Assembly: GCA_964608925.1 (NCBI GenBank)
Contig: CAZSQD010000009.1
Span: forward strand, 1 to 27,045
Length of the DNA stretch: 27,045 nucleotides
Direction of reading: 5' to 3'
From: GCA-2733415 sp964608925
GTDB taxonomy: Bacteria; Bacteroidota; Bacteroidia; Flavobacteriales; Flavobacteriaceae
The translations under genes and the position numbers were made by a program. Below, one piece after another: positions 1 to 8,312 of the stretch; position 1 is the stretch's first letter; the number at the start of each line of letters is the position of its first letter. Under the pieces are notes generated by a model. The model was not told the DNA's origin, made no database searches, and saw only the letters and a list, made by a program, of their open reading frames with translations.

Positions 1-2
1 TT

Positions 3-695
3 GAAGGCATGTTTAGTAGTGATGCAAAACTGTTTGAAAAAGAACAACGCCAACGTAATGACAATGCACAACCTGGTGAATTTGAAATTAGCTTATTAAT
101 TTTATCGGCAATTGTAATTAAAGCAGATGGAGAAGCAGATCAACGTGAGTTGGACTATGTACGCAACCATTTTGTACAACAATTTGGGAAGCAAAGAGCT
201 AATAAAGCCTTTAAGTTTTTTAATGAAATTATAAAAAACGAAATTGTATCAACCGAAAGAGCGTGTTTGCAATTGCAACGCCGCATGAGTTACAACGGCA
301 GAATACAAATACTACGGTACCTTTTTGGTATTGCAGCCTCTGATGGTTACGTGGGTGTAAATGAAATTAACGAAATACGCAAAATTGCAGGTTTTTTACG
401 CATTAACAGAACCGATTATGATAATGTTGCCAGCCAATTTGGCAATTATAGCAATAGAAACGGGTATCAAAAAGCCGATTATAGCAGGTATAGTTCAAAA
501 AGTGCGTATGAAACTTTAGGAATCTCAAAAAGTGCTACCACTACCGAAATTAAAAAAGCATTCCGCACTCTTGCAAAAAAATACCACCCTGATAAACTAC
601 ATAGTGCTTCAGAAAATGAAAAGAAAATTGCAGAAGAAAAATTTAAAGAAGTTAGTGCCGCTTATGAATTGTTGCAACTGGAACGTGGGTTTTAA
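3..695 (+). CDS. TerB-domain / J-domain co-chaperone (DjlA-like), 5' end outside window
   Basis: This is a soluble two-domain fragment. A TerB-like helical domain (about residues 25-135, counted from the ATG at 9) is followed by a C-terminal J-domain (about 165-228). The J-domain carries the HPD tripeptide (KKYHPDK) that stimulates the ATPase of Hsp70/DnaK, so a DnaK co-chaperone role follows from the family. The reading frame is open through the window edge (codons Glu-Gly precede the ATG). Flavobacterial relatives start with a Gly-rich membrane segment, so the ATG at 9 is probably internal and the true start lies upstream. The gene ends about 100 bp before an unrelated AlbA_2 gene. TerB-type domains are also found in tellurite-resistance proteins, but nothing nearby suggests tellurite resistance. 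Confidence 0.8.
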   Translation, partial: EGMFSSDAKLFEKEQRQRNDNAQPGEFEISLLILSAIVIKADGEADQRELDYVRNHFVQQFGKQRANKAFKFFNEIIKNEIVSTERACLQLQRRMSYNGRIQILRYLFGIAASDGYVGVNEINEIRKIAGFLRINRTDYDNVASQFGNYSNRNGYQKADYSRYSSKSAYETLGISKSATTTEIKKAFRTLAKKYHPDKLHSASENEKKIAEEKFKEVSAAYELLQLERGF

Positions 696-801
696 ATAGT
701 TAAACTAAAAAAAACGATACCTTTACTTAACATTTTTAACATAAAGCATTAAAACGGATTCATATTTTTAAGTTATGGGGAGCGATAAAAAAAGAGACTA
801 A

Positions 802-1950
802 ATGAACTTTGAAGAAAATATCTATAGCCTAATTTCATCAAAAATGGAAGGTACGAATTGGGATTTTAAAGAATATCCACATGAAAATAATGCGTCTCTT
901 TTACATGACATTATATCAATGGCGAACTGTAAACATAGAGAAGACAGATTTATAATTATTGGTGTATCTGACCCAAAATCAGGTTGCAAAATAGTAGGAT
1001 TAACTATTGGCCAAGAATACAGGAAAGAACAAACAGGAATAATTGATGTATTAAGAACTAAAAAATTTGCTGGAGACCTTAGACCCGAAATCGAAGTCAG
1101 AACAATAATTTTGGAAAACAAAGAGATCGATGTCATAGTAATACTTAACAAACCAAATAAACCCTATTACATAACCGAAGATTTTAGATTTAAAGATAAA
1201 GTCGTTAAAGCAAATTATATTTATACTCGAATATTAGACACTAATACCCCAATTGATAAATCTGCAGATCTCTATTGTATTGAACATATGTGGAAAGAGA
1301 GATTTGGATTAACATTAAATCCAGCTGACAAAATAAAAATGATTTTATTAGATTTTGAGAATTGGGAGTTAGATATAGGTAATAAAAACTACGCTTATTA
1401 TAACCCAGAACCAGAGTACAGAATTCAATTTGGCGAAATGATGGATGGTCATGAACCATATGAGCTGTTATTTATTAATCCTAGCTTCCATTATGGGGAT
1501 GTAAAATTCTTATATCATTCAACAATAATGCATGAATCACAATTTATTTGGCTTGATGGGATTAAATCTATTACTGCAGCCCCAAAAACAAACTGTATAG
1601 AGCTAAAAACACAAAGAATATATTACTATTATTTAGACCTTAGTACAATAGATGGATTATTACATTTACTTCTTCAAAAAGGACAATTAAATTGTATTTC
1701 AAGGGGACAAGATTCTAACTTTACTTACTTTAAAAATAAACAAGAAAAACTTGAATTTGTAGAGTATATACAAACTAATGAAAAAGAATTCTGGTTAATT
1801 GAACCTTCTTTTACAGCAAAAAAAGCTAATAATAAATTGTCAAACCATCATGAAATGGGAAACGTCGTAGATTTGGAAAATGTGAATAGAGTTAAGCAAA
1901 TGTGGGATGAATGGCATGCCCACAAAAAATTAATAAATAATTGGTTATAA
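802..1950 (+). CDS. AlbA_2 / Schlafen-like putative DNA-binding protein
   Basis: The N-terminal part (about residues 8-145) resembles the AlbA_2 (divergent AAA-4, Schlafen-like) domain. It has an early E-G-x-x-x-D-F-K segment, a helix ending in SMANC, then the strand-turn RFIIIGVSDP and a following IVGL. This matches the family pattern of a GxxxIGVxD loop. Residues about 150-382 are rich in Tyr and Trp and match nothing I recognise. I see neither the winged-helix tail nor the ATPase tail often fused to this domain. The family includes nucleic-acid-binding regulators and Schlafen-like nucleases, so DNA or RNA binding is inferred and no catalysis is claimed. The gene stands alone: about 106 bp separate it from the upstream co-chaperone and 234 bp from the flippase. 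It looks like an accessory cargo gene. The ATG start is preceded by an AT-rich leader with no obvious SD. Confidence 0.6.
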   Translation: MNFEENIYSLISSKMEGTNWDFKEYPHENNASLLHDIISMANCKHREDRFIIIGVSDPKSGCKIVGLTIGQEYRKEQTGIIDVLRTKKFAGDLRPEIEVRTIILENKEIDVIVILNKPNKPYYITEDFRFKDKVVKANYIYTRILDTNTPIDKSADLYCIEHMWKERFGLTLNPADKIKMILLDFENWELDIGNKNYAYYNPEPEYRIQFGEMMDGHEPYELLFINPSFHYGDVKFLYHSTIMHESQFIWLDGIKSITAAPKTNCIELKTQRIYYYYLDLSTIDGLLHLLLQKGQLNCISRGQDSNFTYFKNKQEKLEFVEYIQTNEKEFWLIEPSFTAKKANNKLSNHHEMGNVVDLENVNRVKQMWDEWHAHKKLINNWL

Positions 1951-2184
1951 TAAGTGAGTAAATCGAAAGTTATGAGTGTAAATAAAATTTACAGTAAGCT
2001 GAAAATAAAGCTTTCAAACTTCTCCACGATTTCTTAGCCAAAACGTTAAGCGCAACCTTCCACTACACACATCTGTATCAAATAAAAAAACAAGTAGTTA
2101 TAGCAAAACCGAATAAACCGCAATACTATTTTGCCAAACCCAAACAAAACCTTATTTTTATCACAATTAATAAATCAATAACTT

Positions 2185-3612
2185 TTGAGCGTACTACAAC
2201 GTTTTTTTAAAGACACACTTATTTATGGCTTAGCCATTGTATTGCCGCGTTTAATAAACTTTTTATTAGTACCGCTATACACTGCTATTTTACCCAACGA
2301 AAGTTATTCGGACAACACCACCTTTTACGTATATGCTGCCTTTTTTAATGTGATGCTTACTTACGGAATGGAAACTTCATTTTTTAGGTTTTTTAGCAAG
2401 CATAAAAATAAAGACGAAGTATTTTCTACCGCATTACTCACCATTGTAATTAGCACCTTGTTTTTTGGAGCCATTGTATTTGCTTTTAGTAGTCCGTTAG
2501 CCAATTTAATGCACCTGCCGTTGTTGTTTTTTCAATTATTAATTGCTATTACCATTGTAGAAACGCTAATTGTAATACCGTTTGCTTATTTACGCGTTAC
2601 GGGCAGACCTATAAAATTCGCGGGCATCAAACTCATAAATGTATTGATTATTGTAGGGTTGAATGTCTTATTTTTATCAGATAATTTTGGATCAACAACC
2701 TTACAAAACACATTTAACGTATCTGACAAAGTAACGTATATATTCATAGCCAATTTAATAGCCAGTATTTGTGTATTGGTATTGGTTAGTCCTTATTTTT
2801 TTAAATCGAAATTAAAAATAAATACTTCTATTTTAAAAGAGTTATTAAATTACGGCTGGCCCATTATGGTGGCGGGTGTTGCATTTGTAATTAATGAAAA
2901 TTTAGACAAATGGTTACTCCCTATTTTAGCCGATAAAAACATAAACGGAGCATACAGCGCTTGTTATAAATTAGCGGTGTTTATGACCCTGTTTATACAA
3001 GCGTTCCGCATGGGTGCTGAACCCTTCTTTTTTAACCACGCCGACAAAGAAAATGCCAAACAAACCTACGCCACTATTTTAAAATATTTTACTATCGTAG
3101 GTAGTGTTGGGTTGTTGTCCATAACCGTTTATTTGGGTATTATCAAAGACATTTTTATTAGTAATGACAGTTATTTAATTGCAATAAACATTGTACCTAT
3201 TGTATTGTTAGCCAATTTATGTTTGGGTATTTATCACAATCTATCCGTTTGGTATAAGCTAACCGACAAAACACAATACGGCATGTACATTTCTATTTTT
3301 GGCGCAATAATAACCATTGCTTTCAACTGGATTATGATTCCTGAAATAGGTTTTATGGCATCTGCTTATGCTACTTTATTAGCGTACGGAAGCATGATGA
3401 TGGTTTCGTATTATTTAGGAAAACAACATTATAAAGTACCCTATGATGCTAAACGCATTAGCTTATACGTTATTGTTTCTTCCGTATTAGCATTTTTAGC
3501 GTTTTATCAATTTGATAATAACATTTTAATTGGTACTGCATTTTTAATTGCATTTATCATTTTAATTTTTGTCTTGGAAAAAGACGAAATTAAACAACTT
3601 TTGAAAAAATAA
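2185..3612 (+). CDS. Polysaccharide biosynthesis protein / Wzx-like lipid-linked oligosaccharide flippase
   Basis: This is a 475-residue polytopic inner-membrane protein with roughly 12-14 hydrophobic segments spread along its length. It has the N-terminal amphipathic start and the PRLINFLLVPLYT segment typical of flavobacterial oligosaccharide flippases (MATE/MOP superfamily, Wzx-like). Such proteins move undecaprenyl-linked saccharides across the inner membrane. The start is a TTG at 2185: an in-frame TAA lies at 2179-2181, and the first downstream ATG would remove the first membrane helices. It is the first gene of an operon with dut (3-bp gap), the nucleotidyltransferase and others. The exact glycan substrate cannot be read from sequence. 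Confidence 0.85.
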   Translation: MSVLQRFFKDTLIYGLAIVLPRLINFLLVPLYTAILPNESYSDNTTFYVYAAFFNVMLTYGMETSFFRFFSKHKNKDEVFSTALLTIVISTLFFGAIVFAFSSPLANLMHLPLLFFQLLIAITIVETLIVIPFAYLRVTGRPIKFAGIKLINVLIIVGLNVLFLSDNFGSTTLQNTFNVSDKVTYIFIANLIASICVLVLVSPYFFKSKLKINTSILKELLNYGWPIMVAGVAFVINENLDKWLLPILADKNINGAYSACYKLAVFMTLFIQAFRMGAEPFFFNHADKENAKQTYATILKYFTIVGSVGLLSITVYLGIIKDIFISNDSYLIAINIVPIVLLANLCLGIYHNLSVWYKLTDKTQYGMYISIFGAIITIAFNWIMIPEIGFMASAYATLLAYGSMMMVSYYLGKQHYKVPYDAKRISLYVIVSSVLAFLAFYQFDNNILIGTAFLIAFIILIFVLEKDEIKQLLKK

Positions 3613-3615
3613 ATT

Positions 3616-4050
3616 ATGAATCTCAATATCATTAACAAATCCAACCACGCATTACCCCATTATGAAACAATTGCTTCTGCAGGTATGGATTTACGTGCTA
3701 ATTTAACCGAAGCTATCGTTTTAAAACCAATGGAACGCTGCATTGTAAAAACAGGGCTATTTATAGAGTTGCCTATAGGCATAGAAGCACAGGTAAGACC
3801 CCGAAGCGGATTAGCAATTAAAAAAGGAATTACCGTTTTAAACGCCCCTGGAACTATTGATGCTGATTATAGAGGAGAAATTGGTGTAATTTTAGTAAAT
3901 TTATCCAACGAAAATTTTACCATAGAAAACGGTGAGCGTATTGCCCAATTAATTATAGCTAAACACGAACGTGCTAATTGGACGGAAGTTAGTGAATTAT
4001 CAGAAACCGATCGTGGCGAAGGTGGTTTTGGAAGCACAGGAGTAAAATAA
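3616..4050 (+). CDS. dut: Deoxyuridine 5'-triphosphate nucleotidohydrolase (dUTPase)
   Basis: Trimeric dUTPase hydrolyses dUTP to dUMP and pyrophosphate, keeping uracil out of DNA and feeding dTMP synthesis. All five family motifs are visible: motif I AGMDLRA (22-28), motif II PRSGLA (62-67), motif III GTIDADYRGEIG (79-90) with catalytic Asp82 and uracil-stacking Tyr85, motif IV NGERIAQLI, and the C-terminal Gly-rich motif V RGEGGFGSTG (133-142). At 144 residues it has the normal length. It starts 3 bp after the flippase stop, so it is translated from the same transcript. The nucleotidyltransferase follows after 63 bp. Confidence 0.97.
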   Translation: MNLNIINKSNHALPHYETIASAGMDLRANLTEAIVLKPMERCIVKTGLFIELPIGIEAQVRPRSGLAIKKGITVLNAPGTIDADYRGEIGVILVNLSNENFTIENGERIAQLIIAKHERANWTEVSELSETDRGEGGFGSTGVK

Positions 4051-4113
4051 AACGAATTAGACAATTGAGGCATTCTTCAATTTTTTATTTTTTCAATCTT
4101 TTAATAAACAAAC

Positions 4114-5130
4114 ATGAAAATAATAGTACCCATGGCAGGACGAGGTTCTCGTTTACGCCCACATAGTTTAACTGTACCCAAGCCTTTAATTCCTATTGCA
4201 GGTACACCAATTGTGCACCGTTTGGTTGCCGATATTGCTAAAGTTTTAAATGAACCTATTGAAGAGATTGCCTTTATTTTAGGTGATCCCGCTTTTTTTG
4301 GTGAAGAGGTTGTAAATAGCTTAATCAAATTAGCAGAAAGTTTAGGAGCAAAAGCATCTATTTACCGTCAAAACGAACCTTTAGGTACTGGTCACGCTAT
4401 TATGTGTGCCAAACCTTCCCTTTCTGGACCTGCAGTAATTGCCTATGCGGATACCCTAATACGTGCTACTTTTAATTTAGATAAAGAAGCAGATGCCGTA
4501 ATTTGGACCAAAAAAGTAGCCAACCCAGAAGCGTATGGTGTAGTAAAATTAAATGATAAAAATCAAATTGCAGAATTGGTAGAAAAACCAACCACATTTG
4601 TATCTGACGAAGCCGTAATTGGAATTTATTATTTTAAAGATGTTGCTGTTTTAAAAGACGAATTGCAAATTGTTTTAGACAATAACATTATTAATGGTGG
4701 CGAATATCAAATAAACGATGGTATTAAAGGGATGATGCGCAACAATAAAGTTTTTGTAACCGGTACTGTTGATGAATGGATGGACTGCGGAAACAAAGAA
4801 GTTGCTATTGACACCAATACCCGTATGTTAGGTTTTTTAACTCAAGATGGTGAAAAGTTAGTTTCAGACAGCGTAAAACTAACCAATGCTACTATTATTG
4901 AACCGTGTTTTATTGGTGAAAACGTAGTACTAAACAATAGCGTTGTAGGTCCTAATGTTTCTATTGGAGACAATACTACTTTGGACAATGTAAACATCAA
5001 CAACTCATTAGTGCAAAAAAATTCTGTGATCAAAAATGCGTGTTTAAACGAAGCAATGATTGGTAACCACGTAAAATTTGATGGCGATTTTAAAAAAATA
5101 AGCATTGGCGATTACACCATAATGGAATAG
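4114..5130 (+). CDS. Sugar-phosphate nucleotidyltransferase with C-terminal left-handed beta-helix
   Basis: The N-terminal nucleotidyltransferase fold (about 1-235) carries the pyrophosphorylase signature MAGRGSRLRP (7-16) with Lys23 in VPKPLIP, as in glucose-1-phosphate thymidylyl/uridylyltransferases. The C-terminal part (about 255-335) has imperfect hexapeptide repeats (IGENVVL, VVGPNVSIGDN, NSVIKN, MIGNHVKF) expected of a left-handed beta-helix. The reaction is NTP plus sugar-1-phosphate giving NDP-sugar plus PPi. Which base and sugar are used cannot be decided; dTDP-glucose-type activity is most likely from similarity. It would supply activated sugar for envelope glycans, fitting its flippase neighbour. 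A weak AATTGA/TCAATT hairpin with a T-rich tail lies between dut and this gene. Confidence 0.85.
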   Translation: MKIIVPMAGRGSRLRPHSLTVPKPLIPIAGTPIVHRLVADIAKVLNEPIEEIAFILGDPAFFGEEVVNSLIKLAESLGAKASIYRQNEPLGTGHAIMCAKPSLSGPAVIAYADTLIRATFNLDKEADAVIWTKKVANPEAYGVVKLNDKNQIAELVEKPTTFVSDEAVIGIYYFKDVAVLKDELQIVLDNNIINGGEYQINDGIKGMMRNNKVFVTGTVDEWMDCGNKEVAIDTNTRMLGFLTQDGEKLVSDSVKLTNATIIEPCFIGENVVLNNSVVGPNVSIGDNTTLDNVNINNSLVQKNSVIKNACLNEAMIGNHVKFDGDFKKISIGDYTIME

Positions 5131-5149
5131 TTGTTGATGAAATTGATAT

Positions 5150-6193
5150 ATGAATTTAGAGCAAATTAACAATCCTGAATATCTTAACTGGGTTTCCTTA
5201 TTAAAGGAAAAAATTCAGAAAGCACAATTAAAAACAGCAATTAGTATTAATACTGAATTGCTTGATTTATATTGGGAATTGGGCAGCTCTATTTCCAATA
5301 AAATAAAAGAAGCGAATTGGGGAACTTCAATTGTAGAAGAACTCTCTAAATCATTAAAGTCTGATTTTCCAACTCAAAAAGGATTTTCCCGCTCTAACCT
5401 ATTTTCTATGAAAAAATGGGTGGAATTTTATTCTTCAGAAAGTCAGGAAACTAAAAAATTCCAACAGCTTGTTGGACAAATTCCGTGGGGACATAATATT
5501 TTAATTATCTCTAAAGCAAAAAGTATTGAAGAAGCCTTGTTTTATTGTAAGAAAACAATAGAACATAATTGGTCAAGGTCAATTCTTACACTACAAATTA
5601 AAAGTAGTTTATATTCCCGAAAAGGTAAAGCTATTAGTAATTTTAAAACTACACTACCTAGTCCTCATTCAGAATTAGCTACAGAAACATTAAAAGACCC
5701 CTATAAATTTGATTTTCTTAATTTACAAGAAAAAGTGTTAGAAAAGGACATTGAAAAACAACTTGTAAAAAACATCACCTCTTTTTTATTAGAATTAGGA
5801 GAAGGATTTTCTTTTGTAGGACAACAAGTGCCGATAAAAATTGACCAAAATGATTTTTATCTTGACTTACTATTTTACCATATAAAATTAAGATGTTATA
5901 TTGTTATTGAACTAAAAACAACGGAGTTTAAAGCAGAGTTTGCAGGAAAACTAAATCTTTACTTATCAGCTGTTGATGACATCTTAAAAACGGAAGGTGA
6001 CAATCCAACAATTGGGTTATTACTCTGTCAATCCAAATCTAAAATAATTGCAGAATACGCTTTAAGAGGCATGACTCAACCAATTGGTATTGCAGAATAT
6101 GAGTTCAACAACATCTTTAAAACAATTGAATCAAAACTTCCTACAATTGAAAAAATAGAAACAGAATTAACAACAATAATATCTGAAAAATAA
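5150..6193 (+). CDS. YhcG-type DUF1016 protein with PD-(D/E)XK nuclease domain
   Basis: The N-terminal YhcG/DUF1016 region (about 12-165) includes the hallmark LYWELGSSIS, WG-T-S-IVEELSKSLK-DFP, GFSRSNLFSMKKW and IPWGHNI segments. The C-terminal nuclease domain (about 185-335) contains a plausible PD-(D/E)XK active site: Asp239 in YLDLLFYH and Glu254-Leu-Lys256 in IVIELKT. The family is predicted to cleave nucleic acid and often occurs near restriction-modification or other mobile defence genes. Here it stands alone, 19 bp after the nucleotidyltransferase and 9 bp before the TPR gene, in the same orientation as the envelope operon. From memory this operon normally lacks it in relatives, so I infer an insertion. 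It is full-length with no sign of decay. Target and physiological role are unknown. Confidence 0.85.
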   Translation: MNLEQINNPEYLNWVSLLKEKIQKAQLKTAISINTELLDLYWELGSSISNKIKEANWGTSIVEELSKSLKSDFPTQKGFSRSNLFSMKKWVEFYSSESQETKKFQQLVGQIPWGHNILIISKAKSIEEALFYCKKTIEHNWSRSILTLQIKSSLYSRKGKAISNFKTTLPSPHSELATETLKDPYKFDFLNLQEKVLEKDIEKQLVKNITSFLLELGEGFSFVGQQVPIKIDQNDFYLDLLFYHIKLRCYIVIELKTTEFKAEFAGKLNLYLSAVDDILKTEGDNPTIGLLLCQSKSKIIAEYALRGMTQPIGIAEYEFNNIFKTIESKLPTIEKIETELTTIISEK

Positions 6194-6202
6194 CAACTTA
6201 TT

Positions 6203-7534
6203 TTGAAAAAAACAAGCTACATATCATTCTTCATCACACTACTTTGTAGTGTATTCCTTTTCGCACAAGAACCAGAACGTAATGACGATCTAGGTGATGT
6301 TTCGGATGCATTTCAAACCAATTTTTACGATGCTATTCAACAAAAAGGAATTGAAAATTATGATAAGGCTATTGACCTACTCATAAACTGTAAATTACAA
6401 GACCCTGAAAATGCAGCCGTTTATTTTGAATTAGGTAAAAACTATTTGGAACTAGATAAACTACAATTAGCAGCAAATGCTTTACTAAAAGCCAATCAAC
6501 TAAAACCGAACAATGAGTGGGTTTTAAACACATTATTGCAACTTTATAAAAACAAAAAAGAGCAACATAAAGCAATTGCTATTTTAAAAAAATTAGGTGC
6601 CTTAAAAAGCAAGTACAAAGAAAAATTGGCATACTATTATGTTACTAACGGCATGTATGCCGAAACTTTAGCATTAGTAGATGCGCTAGATCAAGAAAAA
6701 GGTATTGTTTACAGAACGGAACAATATAGATACCGCAGTTATCAAGCAACCAAAAAATACAAGGAGCAAATAGCATATATTTCTGGAAAAATAGCCAACC
6801 AAACCGCTACCGAATATGACTATACGCAACTTATTTATAGCTACAGCAGGTTAAAAGATAATACTAATAGCTTTAAAATAATGCAGGATTTTGCAAAAGC
6901 ATACCCAAATTCCGACAAACCTTTACTGGGTTTATATAAATATTACATTCAACAAAATGAAATAAATAAAGCCATTACTATACTGCATAAAGTTACCACC
7001 AGTAGTACTTTAGTAAGCTCAGAAAAATATAAAGTACTAAATGATTTTTACAATTTTACCAAAAAAAATATTGCGTATTTACCTGAGTTAGAAAAAGCAT
7101 TACAAGCATACCCACATAAAACCGTTGCAAAAAAAATGATAGGTTTGTATGATGCTACAAATAATACACAAAAAAGTGATCGCTTAATTGAAGATGCTAT
7201 AAAAAACACACCTACTCAATTTACTGAATTAAAAGATTTGATTACCGTATTGTTGAAAAAAAAGCAATATGATAATGCACTAAAAGTAAGTAGTAAAGCG
7301 TTAGACTTATATCCTGCACAACCAATTTTTTATTTACAAAAAGCAACTGCGTTAAATGAGAGTAACTCTCTTAAAAAAGCAATAGAAAACTTAGAGTTAG
7401 GGCAAGATTATATTATTGACAACAACAAAATGTTATCTCGTTTTTACGCTCAAATGGCAAGAGCATATCAGTTACAAAACGATTTAAAAAATCAGAAAAA
7501 ATATTTACAAAAAGCTAAAAAAACAAGTTTATAA
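6203..7534 (+). CDS. Secreted tetratricopeptide-repeat protein
   Basis: The 443-residue product has an N-terminal signal peptide (Lys-Lys, a hydrophobic core, then FLFA before QEPE, about residue 22). Helical TPR-like repeats follow throughout, for example AVYFELGKNYLELDKLQLAANALLKANQLKPN and a C-terminal KKAIENLELGQDY repeat. TPR solenoids mediate protein-protein contacts, and an exported location suggests a periplasmic scaffold. The start is TTG at 6203: it gives a good signal peptide and no in-frame ATG occurs for more than 100 codons. It lies 9 bp after the nuclease and 1 bp before the DUF4292 lipoprotein gene, so it belongs to the operon. The partner is unknown; the neighbouring lipoprotein and EnvC-like protein are obvious candidates. 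Confidence 0.8.
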   Translation: MKKTSYISFFITLLCSVFLFAQEPERNDDLGDVSDAFQTNFYDAIQQKGIENYDKAIDLLINCKLQDPENAAVYFELGKNYLELDKLQLAANALLKANQLKPNNEWVLNTLLQLYKNKKEQHKAIAILKKLGALKSKYKEKLAYYYVTNGMYAETLALVDALDQEKGIVYRTEQYRYRSYQATKKYKEQIAYISGKIANQTATEYDYTQLIYSYSRLKDNTNSFKIMQDFAKAYPNSDKPLLGLYKYYIQQNEINKAITILHKVTTSSTLVSSEKYKVLNDFYNFTKKNIAYLPELEKALQAYPHKTVAKKMIGLYDATNNTQKSDRLIEDAIKNTPTQFTELKDLITVLLKKKQYDNALKVSSKALDLYPAQPIFYLQKATALNESNSLKKAIENLELGQDYIIDNNKMLSRFYAQMARAYQLQNDLKNQKKYLQKAKKTSL

Positions 7535-7535
7535 C

Positions 7536-8312
7536 ATGCGTAAAATTTTAGTTTACCTATTTAGTATTTCATTACTTTTTACTAGCTGTAAAGTTAAAAA
7601 AGGTGTTACCGATACAGGTAATACCCAAAAGATGAGCATTGCCAAAATCATCAAAAAAAACAATGCACAAAAAAGTGATTTTAACACCCTACGTGCAACA
7701 CTAAAAATTAGCCATACTACAGAAAATAAAACACAAAATTTTACGGTTAGCTTGCGTTTACTAAAAGATAAAAAAATATGGATGAGCTTTAAAAAAGCAG
7801 GTTTTAGTGGCGGTAAAGCATTAATAACTCCAAATAAAGTTCAGTTTTACAACAAATTAAACAACACTTATTTTGAAGGTAATTTTACTATTATTAGCAA
7901 CTTATTAGGCACATCACTTACGTTTAAGCAACTACAAGCAGTATTGTTAGGCGAAACCTTTTTTACATTAGAACCTGCACAATATGATGTGGAAATTTTG
8001 GAAGATGGCTACTTATTATACCCAGAACAACAAACCAATTTATTTGAGCATTTTATTACTATAAACCCTGGTAATTTTAAAATAAAAACACAAGAAATTA
8101 ATCAGCCTAAACGCAGTCAAATTTTAAATATTGACTACAATAGCTATCAAGAAATTGACAAGCAATTATTACCTTTATTGGTTCATATTGTAACCCTACA
8201 AAAAACAAAGGGTTCACAAATAGATATTACTTATAAAAACATAACGTTGAATACGAAAATGCGCTTTCCGTTTCACTTTCCTACAGGATATAAAGCAATT
8301 ACCATTGAATAA
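7536..8312 (+). CDS. DUF4292-type outer-membrane lipoprotein
   Basis: This 258-residue protein begins with a short lipoprotein signal peptide ending in the lipobox LFTSC, so Cys18 is the predicted lipidated residue. The rest resembles the DUF4292 family (KIWMSFKKAGFSGGKALITP, then YEGNF-like and LLGE segments). That family has a LolA/LolB-like beta-sheet character and is widespread in Bacteroidota. The mature protein probably sits in an envelope membrane facing the periplasm. Its location directly between a secreted TPR protein and an EnvC-like protein recurs in flavobacteria, from memory, and suggests a shared envelope or cell-division task. No enzymatic motif is visible. Its stop overlaps the next gene by 8 bases. 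Confidence 0.78.
   Translation: MRKILVYLFSISLLFTSCKVKKGVTDTGNTQKMSIAKIIKKNNAQKSDFNTLRATLKISHTTENKTQNFTVSLRLLKDKKIWMSFKKAGFSGGKALITPNKVQFYNKLNNTYFEGNFTIISNLLGTSLTFKQLQAVLLGETFFTLEPAQYDVEILEDGYLLYPEQQTNLFEHFITINPGNFKIKTQEINQPKRSQILNIDYNSYQEIDKQLLPLLVHIVTLQKTKGSQIDITYKNITLNTKMRFPFHFPTGYKAITIE

Noticed and set aside
718..725. TACCTTTA as a -7 box for the AlbA_2-like gene
   Set aside because: It is one mismatch from consensus, lies about 77 nt from the start and has no TTG at the -33 spacing.
1951..2184. An open frame (about 2000-2210, plus strand, different frame from the flippase) reading into the flippase start
   Set aside because: It has no start codon, and the encoded segment matches nothing I know; it is probably chance in AT-rich sequence or an untraceable remnant.
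4063..4086. AATTGA/TCAATT hairpin plus T-rich run after dut, terminator-like
   Set aside because: The stem is only six A/T-rich pairs and it lies inside a collinear operon, so I do not call it a terminator.
802..6193. AlbA_2-like gene plus YhcG nuclease read as one defence island
   Set aside because: They are more than 3 kb apart with housekeeping genes (flippase, dut, nucleotidyltransferase) between them, so nothing in the sequence links them.
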